DNA of 64,000 nt from Podospora pseudoanserina (taxonomy: Eukaryota > Ascomycota > Sordariomycetes > Sordariales > Podosporaceae): positions 2,790,001-2,854,000 of the forward strand of contig NC_085923.1 of the NCBI RefSeq assembly GCF_035222485.1. The letters run 5' to 3'. Made by a program: the position numbers and the translations under genes. Under the pieces are notes generated by a model, which had not been told where the DNA came from, searched no databases, and worked only from the letters and a program-made list of their open reading frames with translations. This document shows positions 12,712 through 24,470 of this stretch, one piece after another (position 1 is the stretch's first letter; every line of letters starts with the position of its first letter).

Positions 12712-13515
12712 GGCGGGCTGTTTTGTTTTGGCAATGTAGAATAGGAAACCGAAGAATCTCGAAACAGGTAGATAATTTCGTGGGCAGATTCAAAATCGCG
12801 GGCGTGCCTTTCAGGTGCCTGAAGCCAGATGGCGCTGGAAACAATGCGACAAGGTTACCGGCTGAAGAGGGGCCGCCCAACGCCCCTTATTGATAACCCG
12901 CTAAGTGGATTTTGAATAGACCGCTATAAGATGGATACAACGATATTTAGGTAGCCGCATATTTCCCACCACCTTCAAGCTTCGCCCAGTTTCCACCACC
13001 CAACATGGACAGTATAAATCCGTATCACGGCTCTTATACTCTCTTTGGGATCTCAGTAGTCCTGCGATTCAATTTCGAATCATTCTCAACAAGGTGCCAC
13101 AGACGCGGACAGTTTGTACAACAACAAAGTCACTGTAGACCTACCCATGTATGTTCAAAAAGCTTAAACAGACAACACTGCTCCTCCCGAGGGGCGAGCA
13201 GTGACGCAACCAGTTCGAGATTCCAAATAGTGACCTTCAAAGAATATTGATAAATGGCACCCTCCAACGTTCACTCTCACTGCCACATTAGACCCTCTCC
13301 AAATCCAAATACCCGTTGATTCCAAACTCACAGCCAAACCGGCTTTGTCTCATCGCCCCTAAAAACCACCGATTTGTCAGTGATCAGCCCCGCTGTATTT
13401 CAACCGATTCTCACTCACAGCTTCTAAAGCTTCCGATCTGAGGCCCCCCAGCCCATCCATATAAACCGCATCTCATAACCCCAACCCCTCTCACACATTC
13501 TTTAAACTCATTCTC
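12712..13515. other. Divergent intergenic region, ArfGAP/msrB
   Basis: Shared upstream region of the divergent ArfGAP and MsrB genes. Short frames only; I see no gene. A TATA-like box close to msrB is listed separately. Confidence 0.55.
13459..13465 (+). promoter_or_regulatory. TATA-like box, msrB
   Basis: ATATAAA about 50 bp before the first ATG of the MsrB frame. If it is used, transcription would begin close to that ATG, making the internal methionines (residues 39 and 58) possible cytosolic starts. Confidence 0.35.
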
Positions 13516-14163
13516 ATGCGCTCAACACTCAGCCGTCTATTCTTCACCCTCTCCCACCTAACCCGCACCTCTGCACCCCTTCGTAACACTTGCTCCCTCC
13601 GCTCCGGCCCTCCACCACTGAGATCCTCCATGCCCGTCATCCCCTCCTTCCTCGCCAGCCTCTTCGGAACAACCGCCGCCTCCAACATGTCGTCATCATC
13701 ATCCTACCCAGACCAACGAACACCAGACCAGTGGCGCGCAGTCCTAAACAAGGAACAATTCCGCATCCTCCGCGAAAAGGGCACCGAACCCCCCGGCTCC
13801 GGCAAGTTCGACAAGCACTACCCCACAACCGGAGTCTACACCTGCGCTGGCTGCCACGCCCCCCTCTACAAGGCCTCGCACAAGTTCTCCTCGGGCTGCG
13901 GATGGCCCGCCTACTTTGACTCCATCCCTGGAGCCGTCACCCGCCATGAGGACCGCGCCTTCGGCATGCTCCGCACCGAGATTGTCTGCAGCAACTGCGG
14001 CGGCCACCTCGGCCACGTCTTCAAGGGGGAAGGCTTCCCCACCCCTACTGACGAGCGTCACTGTGTGAACAGTGTTAGTCTGAGTTTTAGTCCGGATGAT
14101 GAGCCTGTCAAGAAGAAGGAGCAGGAGGAGACAAAAGAAAGGGAGGATAAGAGTAAGGTGTAA
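13516..14163 (+). CDS. msrB: Peptide methionine-R-sulfoxide reductase (MsrB)
   Basis: Reduces methionine-R-sulfoxide in proteins using thioredoxin. Single exon, 215 residues. The MsrB fold spans about 69-192. Zinc is held by two CxxC pairs, C110/C113 and C158/C161; the catalytic cysteine is C183 in RHCVNSVSL, and C128 in GCGWPAYF is a candidate resolving cysteine. Residues 1-58 are rich in Arg, Ser and Leu with few acidic residues, which looks like a mitochondrial presequence. The methionine at 58 sits just before the core and could give a cytosolic form by leaky scanning (inference). The C-terminus is a charged Lys/Glu tail. Its stop lies 123 bp from the stop of the convergent gene. Confidence 0.93.
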   Translation: MRSTLSRLFFTLSHLTRTSAPLRNTCSLRSGPPPLRSSMPVIPSFLASLFGTTAASNMSSSSSYPDQRTPDQWRAVLNKEQFRILREKGTEPPGSGKFDKHYPTTGVYTCAGCHAPLYKASHKFSSGCGWPAYFDSIPGAVTRHEDRAFGMLRTEIVCSNCGGHLGHVFKGEGFPTPTDERHCVNSVSLSFSPDDEPVKKKEQEETKEREDKSKV

Positions 14164-14286
14164 TAAGGGTTGATATTAATAGTTACTTTTGTTTTTGTCT
14201 GCTTATGTGTCCAGCCGTGATTTTTCCAGCTGTCTCTCCTCAAATGAAACTCAAGAAATTCGAGCCAGATACACACTCATTTACAA

Positions 14287-15883
14287 TTACATTGCGCTCT
14301 TATTCTCCACATCCCTCATCTCCCTCACTGTCGAAGCAACCACCCTAGTCCATCTTCTGATGAACTCCTCCTGGAAGCCCGACAACACTCTAAATGCCTC
14401 TTCCGGATCATCAACCCCAGCAATCGCATTCCTCCCCTTCTCCATCATATCCTCCCATAACCTCGTCGCATCAACCAGCCCTTCCTGTTGTATCTGCGAG
14501 ATGCGCAGCAGTGCCTGCATATTGATTTTCCCCGAGTCCGGAGGGGTATGCTTTTGTTGTGCTTGCCTATAGGGAACTATTTCTGTCGAGGTATTTGGAT
14601 GTGCAGGCACCATTGCAGTACTCGTGGCTGACCTAGTCGATGCCACCGTGGTGATCGCGGTCTGTTGGCTAGATGCCTCTCCAGCTTCTTCCTCCTCTGG
14701 TATTCTCAAACCCCCAAACGGCCGTGACGAAGGGTCTTCATAGTCTGACGTAAGAGTCGACGCTTGCGAAATGTTCTCTTGGCTCTCTGATTCACTAATA
14801 ATTGTCTGCACTCGCTGGAGAAGCCTCCTGGGCACGGATACAGAATAGGAAGAGTCCGGAAGAGGATGTGGGCTGGATATTCCACTGCTAGGCGATTGGG
14901 TTGTTTGGTGGTTATCGTCGAGATGTTTCCCAGGAGCAGAGCCGTGCCCTCCTCGAGAGGGTTGGCTTTTCCGTGACCTTGACCGAGAAGACGAAAATGA
15001 CCCGAGTTTGCTAACCTTGTATATGCCCGCTCCGAGTACTCCAGGGATTCCAATGGTTGTTGCTGCCGGGGATGGCATCACTGGAGGCGACCACTGTCCT
15101 TGAGATTGATAACCACCAGGATATCCCACCGGTTGACTTGCAGATCGCTCATAGGTGAGTTGATCTGGTGCTGCGTTGGGATAGTGATATGGTGAATTTG
15201 GTGCAATTGAATATGGTGGGCTTGAGCTGTAAGGATGTGAGTGATTTGATGAGCTGTATGGCGAGCTGCGTGGTGGCAGTGGGGGAGACATGGCGTTTGG
15301 AGTCGGGTGGTAGTAGACGTTTTGTGATTGGCTGTAAGGCTGGCTCCAAGAATAACTCTGATCCTGCGGCAATTCCTCTTGATAACAGTCGACATTTATC
15401 CCTAAATCATCAAATTCCTTCAAGACAGTCTCAAAGTCCGAAGCAACTTTGAGAGTGGCTCTGAGTATTGAGGATCCCTGGGGCACTGAGTATCAGTATC
15501 TGAATATACGACATGCCACCAATACTTACATCTTGATTGTTGGAAGGATATCGAACATAAAGAACAGGTTCATGTTGGGCGCGGCGTATGAATTGCTCTG
15601 GTGCACCGTTGTCTGTAGGCTCCTCCGACGGACGAAAGTCTGCAAGGTCGAGCTTGACCAGTTCCTCAGCCCTGTCTTTAACATGGACCATCAAGTAATT
15701 TCGCCATAGAGGCATCCGAAGTCGCGAGCCATCGACTGGTCTACGAGGAACAAGATCGAGTTGCGGCTTCAGCACCAGCTGCGGGTCTTTATAGAAGCTT
15801 GATCTGCCATTAAAGCGGACATCCTGCAATTCGAATCTGCGTATTGGTCTTCTAGGCTGTGGCGTGGGCTTCGCAGCAGGCAT
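14287..15883 (-). CDS. Uncharacterised Pro/Ser/Tyr-rich protein
   Basis: I do not recognise this family. Exons 15883-15530 and 15477-14287 join across a 52-bp intron (GTAAGT, CCCCAG) to 514 residues. The N-terminal 150 residues look folded (conserved-looking FELQDVRFNG and LVHVKDRAEELVKLDL-like stretches). A linker of about 200 residues is rich in Pro, Ser, Tyr, Asn and His and is followed by a basic RSRSRKS stretch. The final 70 residues are predicted helical and amphipathic (EAFRVLSGFQEEFIRRWTRV). No signal peptide, membrane segment or catalytic motif is visible. Antisense overlap with msrB transcripts is possible because the 3' ends are only 123 bp apart. Confidence 0.8.
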
Positions 15884-16661
15884 GGCCGGATATTTGGAGC
15901 GCGAGGAACATTGGGAGAGAGGGTTGATGCAAGTCGAAGAACATTCATGACATGTTCAAAAGACAAGGTCTCAATTCATTGCTGGCCCCCCAATTATGCG
16001 CTTCAAACTGAACAGCCGGACTTTATTACCCCACACAGCAGGTTTTATGGGAAGGTACGATGAAGGCCATCTCGTCATCTTGGAAGGCACGACTGAGTTT
16101 CATGTGGAGCGAAGGTCTGAGGAAGGGGGGTTGATGGTAAGCCCTTAGCTTAGCAACTGGAGTAGGTAAATTACCAAATATGTATGCAGCCATTCTGATG
16201 CCAATTACATGGGAAATAAAGGAACAATCCCCCTTGGAACCCCATTTCATTCATCTCACCCTTAGGCCTCAAAATGGTCAAGAGAGCAGGTGTGAGAGGT
16301 TGAGAGCATTAAGGGGAGAGATGCTCCTCTGTATGGTCTGTGCATGTAACACGACGGTGATGGTCTGTGCGTCTCTTGGCATATATCTCCAGCCATCGTT
16401 GCTCGTCAAAAAATCCCAGTGCACGTCAATTGAAGTCAGCAACCCGCGTCGCATCACGGCAGCAGCTGGCTGGAGACAAAACACCACCTGTTTTCTCGAC
16501 CAACATTTGCACATTCTTCACAGCAGTCACGTTTCCGATCCCAGGTAGCGGAACTGATTACCGCATGGTATAGCGACTTATAACACTAGAACCCGATCAC
16601 TGTCAATTCCCCAGCACACTCGACAGCATCTGGACGCTGAGCTGCGTCTCGATGCGCCAAG
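15884..16661. other. Divergent intergenic region upstream of rsc9
   Basis: Shared upstream region for the uncharacterised gene and rsc9. No protein-coding frame is supported. Confidence 0.55.
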
Positions 16662-19645
16662 ATGGCCCCGACCAAACCCATCGTTGAGCATACTGTCGAC
16701 CGAACCCCCGAATATGAAAAGTTCCTCGAGGAGCTTCGCGACTTCCATGAGAAGCGTGGGACCCATCTTGACCCCGAGCCCAAGATGGGAAACCTGAGTG
16801 TCGACCTGTACAAGCTGTTCAACTACATCGTGCAAAATGGTGGCTATGACAAGGTCTCGGATGAGAAGCTGATGTGGCGGAAGATGTGCGAAGGGTTGGG
16901 ACTCATGCGACACAACGCCCCGGCCGACGCGTATACGTTGAAACAAATATTCTACAAGAACCTTGCCGCCTTCGAGATCAAGAAAATCCACAACAAGGAG
17001 CCTCCTCCGCCAGAGATCCTCGAATTTACGACCGCCAAGGGAGGATCGCTACTGACACGCACATTGGAGAACTTTGTCGCAAAGGGGAGAAACGATAGGG
17101 AGGACTCTGAGGATGGAAGTACGCCGGGCAGAGAGCGTCCTGTCGCCGAGACTCCTGCATCAGGCCGCGCCTCCCGGGGCCTCAGGGAAGCTCCTGCACC
17201 GAGGGTTATTTTCCATCCCGACACCAATTCCTCACGCCAGACCCGTCACGCATCTGGAGCGCAGCAAATAGGTACCCCCTCGTCCAACTCCCACTCTCAC
17301 AACAACTCTGCGATTGCTCAAAATCCTGGAAACTCCCACCGTGGCGCATATGTTTTCAACCCTCCAGGGCCCGACATGAACAATCCCATCGTTCAGGGCT
17401 TTGTGCCCCAGCCTGTTCAGCAGATGCCGTTGCGTATTGTCGACACCCCCTCCAGCAACCCGGAGCTGTTTGCCAGGAAACAACGACTCCTGAAGCAGCC
17501 GCCAGTCGCTGCCCCTAATCCGGGGATGCTTGTAAGAGCTTGTCTACCACCTGGTAAGCACTTGTTAGGATTGTTCATGGTATTTTTCGACTCTAACATT
17601 GGTTTCCAGGAGCTTTGGATGGGCCCAACATCTACGAGCGTTGTCTCTTGTCGCTTCGGTCAGGCATCCGGTCAGAACAGGCGTTTGGCTGTCATCATCT
17701 CCTCAAAATCTCACACGAGCGTGGTGATAAATACAAGTTCTCTCAGTTCTGTGGCCTCGCTGAGGGCTTGACGGAGCTTGCTCTTAGTATTGGTGGCATG
17801 ATTTACCATGTCAACTGGACAGTTTCCTACGACCCCGATTCCGACAACACCGACATTGGTGAGCTGGATGGTCTCGAGGGCACCCCAGATATCCTGGAAC
17901 GAATTGCCCAGCTCAAGCGTCGGAAGGATGTCGACGACAACATTCTTCCCGCCGAATTCCGCGACCAGCTCACGCTGGTTTTGGAGGCGACACAGACCAT
18001 CCGCAACATGGTCAACATGCCGGACAATGCCTACTTTATGTCCGAGTACCCTCCAGTCAAGGACCTCCTCTGCGTCATTCTCAATTTGCCAGAACTGGAG
18101 TGCGTCGTGGAGTTGAAGCATCTCGCTCTCGAAATCGCCGAATCGATTCTCCCTTACCTTGTCCTGAGATCAGACGACCCTCTGTATCAGTCACTACTTG
18201 CGAAACTCGAGTCGGACGATCGGGGTGTGATATTGACTGCCCTGAAGGCGCTCAACAAAATCGCACTAAATCACCCAATCGAGACGAACAGACTCGGCAA
18301 TGTCCCTCCTTCGGTCCTCCAGCGTATCATGGACTGGCTTCTCCTCAACGACGAGGACCTGCTGGACATTACCACCGATTTCCTCTACCAGTACACAGCC
18401 GTAGTCGAGAACCTTGACACGATGCTCAAGTACATCAAGATAGAGCATCTCGTCACGCACCTCGTCCGACTGCTCTCCCACGGCGCCAAGCGATCAATGC
18501 GGGAGCTGATTGTCAGCGAGGCGCGTCTTGCCTACGACCCCCCCAACGAGACGGTCGTTCCTACACCGAAGGACCTGTTGGAGAAGCTTCTTGCCATTGA
18601 AGAACCGGAGCGTTGCTACGCCTGGATCCGGTGTTTCTTTGAGGAAGACCCCGACTCCAACATCACCCAGCTTGCGATCTGGCAGGCGTACAACACGGAA
18701 TTCCTCGAACCCCTCAAGCGGAAGGGCCGTAGTATGATCAGCGCGCCAGAATTTATCAAGAGCATCACGAGCGTTTATGAATCGGCCGGGGCCCAGATTG
18801 TGCACGAGCAGGGGCCGGGAGGGCAGTCTCAGCAGAAGTACCTGATTAGGGGCATCAGGCCAAGACGGTACCCCATCAGCCCAGACGGGAGGGGGTATTT
18901 CCAGTGTCAACTTCCTGCTCCTCATGGCAAACCCCCCGGGGGAGCCAAATGCGGCGCATGGAATCTCACAGCAGAGAAGATGTGGGATCACATTGTTGCC
19001 GAACATTTAGGTGACAGCGTCTCCCGCACTGAAGATGGGAAGTTGGTCAACAAGGAAGGGATGTTTTCCTGCGCTTGGAACAACTGCCAGAAATTCCCCC
19101 GCCCCACAGAGATGTTCCTCGTTCAGTACATGGCTCACCTCAAAACCCACCTCCGCAGCGAGGAGATCCGACACGCGGCCAAGCCATCGGAGATTTCTCC
19201 TTTGGCCCCCCTACCGCCCCCCCCTCCGTCCCCGACCTCGACCACTAACAGATCCAGGAGTGGGAGTTTCTCTTCGTCTTCCTCAAAGTCGAGGGTTGTC
19301 AGGCCGGCGAAGACGGTAACGATCACGATTGAGGAGACGGCGAGCGCGAGGGATGAACGGAACCCGAACGCGCCGGCGCAGGCGGCAGGAGTGCCGCTTA
19401 GCGCGGTTTTGATTCTGAGGAATATTGCGCAGTATGTCCCGAGGACGGAGGCGGAGGCGGAGTTGAGGAGGAGGAAGAATGAGGGGGAGGAGGGTGAAGG
19501 TTGGAACGAGATTTTGTTTAGGCCTGTGATGGGGAGGTTGTGGGAGGTTTTTACCGAGAATAGGCTGCTGACGCCGCATTTGGCGGGGTTGTTTGGGCTT
19601 TTGGAGGAGAGGCAGCAGGTTAGGAGGTTTGTGGTGGAGGAGTAA
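16662..19645 (+). CDS. rsc9: RSC chromatin-remodelling subunit Rsc9 (ARID + RFX-like)
   Basis: Subunit of the nuclear RSC nucleosome remodeller. Exons 16662-17553 and 17610-19645 (56-bp intron) give 975 residues. An ARID DNA-binding domain fills about residues 15-110 (YEKFLEELRDFHEKRG, then VQNGGYDKVSDEKLMWRKM). A Ser/Pro-rich linker with the intron follows, then a helical armadillo-like middle (about 300-690). An RFX-type DNA-binding segment starts near 710 (RGIRPRRYP) and leads into Cys/His zinc-finger-like sequence (about 735-808: CGAWNL, WDHIVAEHL, CAWNNC, HLKTHL). The Ser-rich C-terminus ends in a helical Glu-rich stretch. This domain order is the filamentous-fungal Rsc9 architecture and resembles animal ARID2/BAF200. 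A compound microsatellite begins 11 bp after the stop. Confidence 0.9.
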
Positions 19646-19656
19646 GATGGAGATGG

Positions 19657-19705
19657 TTTTTTTTTTTTTTGTGTGTGTGTGTGTGTGAGAGAGAGAGAAA
19701 GAGAG

Positions 19706-19738
<33 letters not shown>
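19657..19738 (+). repeat. Compound microsatellite T(n)-GT(n)-GA(n)-GT(n)
   Basis: About 14 T, then a GT run, an interrupted GA run and a longer GT run, finishing in TTT. It starts only 11 bp after the rsc9 stop, so it lies in the 3' untranslated region if that is longer than a few bases. Such alternating tracts are prone to length change and to non-B DNA. Confidence 0.95.
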
Positions 19739-19741
<3 letters not shown>

Positions 19742-21806
19742 GGCGTTTCTTCATGGAAAAGAGGGATGAATTTGGGAGAAACAATGGTTTGGGTTGTTCG
19801 ACGGAGACATTTCTTCCTCTTGAGGCGAGGATGGGAAGGATATGGTGGATGGATGGATCACTGGAAGGGCTTCAGGGTGGTGATTGTTCTTTCTTTCTTG
19901 TCCTAAATTTAGGATGTATCGCTTGTGGCTGAATACTGTACGATAATACCCTTTATTTCTCATCCAAGGTTCATGTGAGAGTGTGTACTAGCGTTTTTCA
20001 TAGTATGGAATGCGAATAAAATCAGTTTAAAAGATGCGGAGTGATTTCCTGAAAGATGAATTGCTATAAACTTTGTGATGATCAAACAGGAGCAACTGGG
20101 GAATGAGGTCGACTCGGATTGAGTGATATCCAGTCTTGTAAGATTGAGAGCAGTCGCTGAAGAAAGTGAATTGCTGTATTTTATGTGAATGAGAAAGCCC
20201 TGAAAGCCAGATATGTATGCGATCTTCCATGAGCAAGCAAGCTGGAAGGGGAAATCGAAAAAGGGGGAGGTCGATGTGTTTCTCGAGGTTAATGTGGATG
20301 AGCGCCATTTGGCTGCCAGATGTGATATTCATAAAGCAACGACTCCAGAGGTTGGAGAACTCGATATTGTACATCAGACGCACACCAAATGTAACTTACG
20401 CTGAAGAGCAGTTAAAATGGTCCGCTTGGCTCCGGGCGACAGCGGTCTCGACTCCTTGGGCCAAGAGAGGAACGTTAGATTGTCGGATTTTCTGTGTGCC
20501 ATGCGGCCACGACCCGCTGTCAACGGGCTCTCCCGCTGCGACAGCAATTTTATGCAATCTGTGCAGTGGCGACGAAGAGAAAACCGGGAAAGCGGGAACA
20601 TCGTGAACGTCAATGTCATGCCTGCTGCTGTGACCTGCGTGATCGATCGTGAGGGTAAGGGTTGCTGCGACCGAGACTGTCTGTGGTCCAAGCGTTCTGG
20701 GGTCACAGGGCGCCCCGGATTCAGGGGTCCAATGGTGGCGAGTTTGAGGCCATCGTGAGATCTGATCTGGGGTAAAAAGGCGGCGGGCTAGGCCCTTGCC
20801 GACCCAAATGGCCGGGAAATAAAAATACGATGCTGTGGCTGACTGGCGGCGGCTCGCTTCGACCCTGCGGGAAGATTATCGTGAGCCGTTGGATGGGGCT
20901 CGCTTGGCGTTGGCGTGTCCCACGGAGCTGGCTCGAGCTGGCGGAGGTTACCCCGTACCTTTTTTTGAACGACATGCCTTGGATCGTGAGTTTTTGGGTG
21001 GTGGATTTTTGTTGGCGGTTGGTGCTAACACCACCAACTACGGAGAAAAAGACAGTGAGGGGATGAGATGAAGGGGGAGACGGGAGAACATGTTGCCAAA
21101 CCATGGGGGCCCTTGATTTACCCTGTCTGACAGGTGGGCGTTCTTGTCGTTGCTGGTGATGAGGTGATTGATGAACCCAAACGACCGATGGGCAGACGGC
21201 CGCGGAATGGCCAACAAGCCAAATCCCCGCACCCGCGGATGAGTCCCGACTCAGGTGGGGTATCCGAAAGGTTCTGGAAGGGCTTCTTGATGGAGTTCGT
21301 CTCAGGCCAACAGAGCAGGAAAAAAAGTCCCTATCAAGATGATGCATTCAGCAACTCCGATAGGCCACAGCAAACAAGGGGCACCAGGTCGTTGACGTTC
21401 TCGACTTCAGTAGTCTCGACCGAAGGATTTGACTGTGCATTACCGTTCCCCCTCCCTTACCTAGCGTGCCTTTGCGTGGTGCAGGCGTTGATAACCATTT
21501 TTGACGCGTCACTCGGAAGCTGCGAAAATATATGCAGAGGTATGGGTTGGGTTGGGTTGCTTGAGGGGGCTTCGTACAGCCGTGCTGCATGGCGGCTGGG
21601 CGGGGCATGCAGACGCTCATGCAACGACTGTGCTGCTTGGTTGATTCTTGCCTGCGGTTGGGTCGACGGTACCTGATGGAGGGTAGGCTTCATTGGTTTC
21701 TTGAGATACTGCTCCGAATAGCGGACCATCATAAAGGCAGAAGATCGACAATGTACCGGTCGAGATAGGAGCTGGAGCTCCCCTCCCTCACCACGAAATA
21801 GCTGAC

Positions 21807-21888
21807 ACACTAAAGTAGGTTAACATGCCTTAAAGATAGTTTATAGGCCTATAAACTATCTTTAAGGCATGTTAGCCTACTTTAGTGT
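21807..21888. repeat. 82-bp near-perfect palindrome
   Basis: Two 41-nt arms meet with no spacer at AGG|CCT (between 21847 and 21848). Comparing the arms base by base, they differ at one position only (GTTAACC in the left arm; its partner in the right reads GTTAGCC), a single transition. The arms are AT-rich against mixed surroundings. The outer ends read CACTAAAG and CTTTAGTG with an extra AC repeat on the left, so a target-site duplication is not clear. It could be a foldback/MITE remnant, a cruciform-forming element or the template for a hairpin RNA. Confidence 0.95.
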
Positions 21889-24118
21889 CTCAATTATTTT
21901 GTGGCAAGGGTGCTCCCCTAGACAGCCTCAGATCGTGGATGCTGCCTCCTAAATCCGAAAGGCTGTGCACCGCAGGTTACGTTGCAGGTCCTCCCGAATT
22001 GATAGCCCAACGGTCCTCCCCGCTCGGTGTCTTGGCCATGTGAATTAGGTAGTTGATGGTGTAGATGTCTTTTCATCAAACACTACTATCCTTGCCGATT
22101 GAGCCGGCAAGTCGAGTTTCATGGGCAACCACATGACCTAATGTCGAGATATTTTGCTGATGCATCCCGCACCTTTGGTTTCTTTTTGCCAATGGCGTGA
22201 GCGGCATGAGTTCATCATCGGCGATGGTGTTGTGTTCCTCGAATCGATCGAGCAACATGGACCTTACCACCAACCAAAAGCTCGGGCTCCAAAGTTCGGT
22301 GAGACGGTTCTTGATGCAAGGTAAGCGGTATGTGCTACTGCTCTAGAGAGGCTGCATCTCCTACTGGTAGATGTCGAGATATCGACTGTCATGTCCAACT
22401 CACCCTGAAAAAGCCCAACCACCGGTTCAGTCCCATGCAGGTCCAAGCCCAAGCTCCGATTGTGTCTCTGTTGAGTGCGGGGTCTGCGGGGCTTCTGAGG
22501 GGTAGGTCACCGCTCTGCGGAATGTTGAGTGGTGTGAAGTGTTTCGGGGGTCAATTATCTTTTGTGAATGTTTTAGTTGGTGATATCTGGGTTTAGGAAG
22601 CCCCTGGACTAGAGGATGGGTTTTCAGAAATTGGGCCCCCACGCACCGCCAGAAAGTTGATGGTGTGGTTTGCCACGACGCCAATTGACCGGGGTTTCCG
22701 ACCGCACTTTTTTTCTGCATGTAACCCCACACGATGGGTGCTGCAGCTCCATCTCCGGCAACGACGGCCACCGAGAGAATGGAGACAAGAAGATGAAGCC
22801 GTACCAGAGGTCCGGCGTGGGCCGCATGTCTCGTATCTCAAGATAACGTGTTGCTGATCAGTTCAAAGCCAAGGCGGGTGTAAAATCCCTGCTGGGTGTG
22901 TGACACGTCTGGACGAGCACGGCGAGGTGCGTTTGGAGAGTGCCGGATGTTTTGATGCTGTTGAGGGTGGGTTTTGATCGTCCAAGAGCTCCCAGGCTGG
23001 CCCTGGCACGCAGCCCTTGCCAGCCCTGTCGTCTATTTAACCTCCACTTACCTATTCCAGTTAGCGGTCGCAGCAAGCGTGGTTGAAACAACAGATGCTG
23101 TCGCAATCACTTGCCCTTTTGGAAAAGTGTCAGGACAGGCGACCTGTGACCGTCATCCGCGACCCTGACACCAGCGATTCCGCACTCTGGAGCACTGCAT
23201 GTTTCCCGAGAAATTACTGCTGGTCTTGTGACTGAATCCCAATCTTTGGGCCCACCAAATGTGCTCTCACCGCTCGAGGATCCCGCTCAGCAAATGCTCG
23301 GCCTCGAGGGGGTGGGTGGTTGCTGATTATCAGTTAGATGGTGGGCAGATAAATACCAGAGCACTGAACCACCAGAGTTGGAGGGGAACACAGACGCCAA
23401 TCTCTAGCTTTCGTCCATTGTCCACCAAATCATCAGCCTCAACCGGTGAACGTCTCCAACCCAGGTACGTCCAGTGGATCTGCTACTCTAAGTTTTGCCG
23501 TTGTTGAAGACTTCGTCCAACCAACCGGTGCACTGGCGGGGCTTCCAAGTGGAGACCCATCACGTCAGGCTAAGGCCTCATCAACAATAACCTGGCATCA
23601 CGCTTCTCCTGGGAACAATAGATGAGATGGTTGCTGGTCTAGAGGGTCTAGACGAACGTCCGCAGCATGCCGCTCTCTGCCGCTCCCCGCAAAAAGACAA
23701 TGCTGTGCCGCTTGTCCCTGTCTGTGGGAGGTGGGAGTGGTGGTGTGGTGGCATGTCGATATCAACCATCCATCTCTGAATCCTGCGAGAGGGCTACTGG
23801 CCGGTCGTTTCGCTGCGGAAAGACGCACGGAAACGTCGAGACCGGAAGCTTATTTTCCAGCGTTGCAGCATATACTTGGAACAGGCGCATAATCGGCACT
23901 CGCGGTTGCGACTTTGCGTGGAGAATTTGTTGCTGATCCGCAAACAACCCTCTCAGAAGAACGATCTCGACTCGCCCCTCCGCCACCATCTTGGCCCCGC
24001 TCCCCTGACTGGTCCTTTGCCTCATCCGCCCTCCGGCCTTCCCTAGCTTCAGCCAGCACGTCACGCTCCTAGCAGAAAGACTTTTTCCCTGCTCCATCTT
24101 ATCCCATCCCATTCATCC

Positions 24119-24126
24119 TATAAATA
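24119..24126 (+). promoter_or_regulatory. TATA box, SDR gene
   Basis: TATAAATA, a close match to the consensus, 345 bp before the SDR start codon and followed by a CT-rich leader. It suggests a strongly expressed gene with a leader of about 300 nt. Confidence 0.5.
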
Positions 24127-24470
24127 ACAAGAGCCTGGCGGCCCCGTTCACGCTGTCAGGTCTTTGATTCACCAACGAGCAGTTTTGTGGTCGCTATTGA
24201 GGAGCCCAGGTACATTTAACGTACCTTGAACCCATCAGCCGAATCCCCTTCCCCCAGCCTCTTCATTCACTTACACCCAACGACCCCTTTGTCTTCGTGT
24301 CAAGTGCTTCTGGCCGAACACTCAGTTCGTTCGTACCTTCGTTTATTTCGCTGAACCTTCGCTACTCACGTTCGCTCAAGCCACTTCTTGCTCTTGAGCA
24401 TTTTTTGACTTTTTCACAAAGTCTACCATACAACCACCAAAATCAGCAACAACACCACAAATCAGCAAAA

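Larger units (their letters stand above)
19646..24470. other. 4.8-kb gene-free interval
   Basis: Between rsc9 and the SDR gene. No frame here reads as a protein; the longest (about 208 codons, minus, 20721-21347) is low-complexity and unlike neighbouring genes. It holds a compound microsatellite at the left end and a long palindrome at 21807-21888, each listed separately. The last 350 bp before the SDR start are a pyrimidine-rich leader below a TATA box. Confidence 0.55.
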
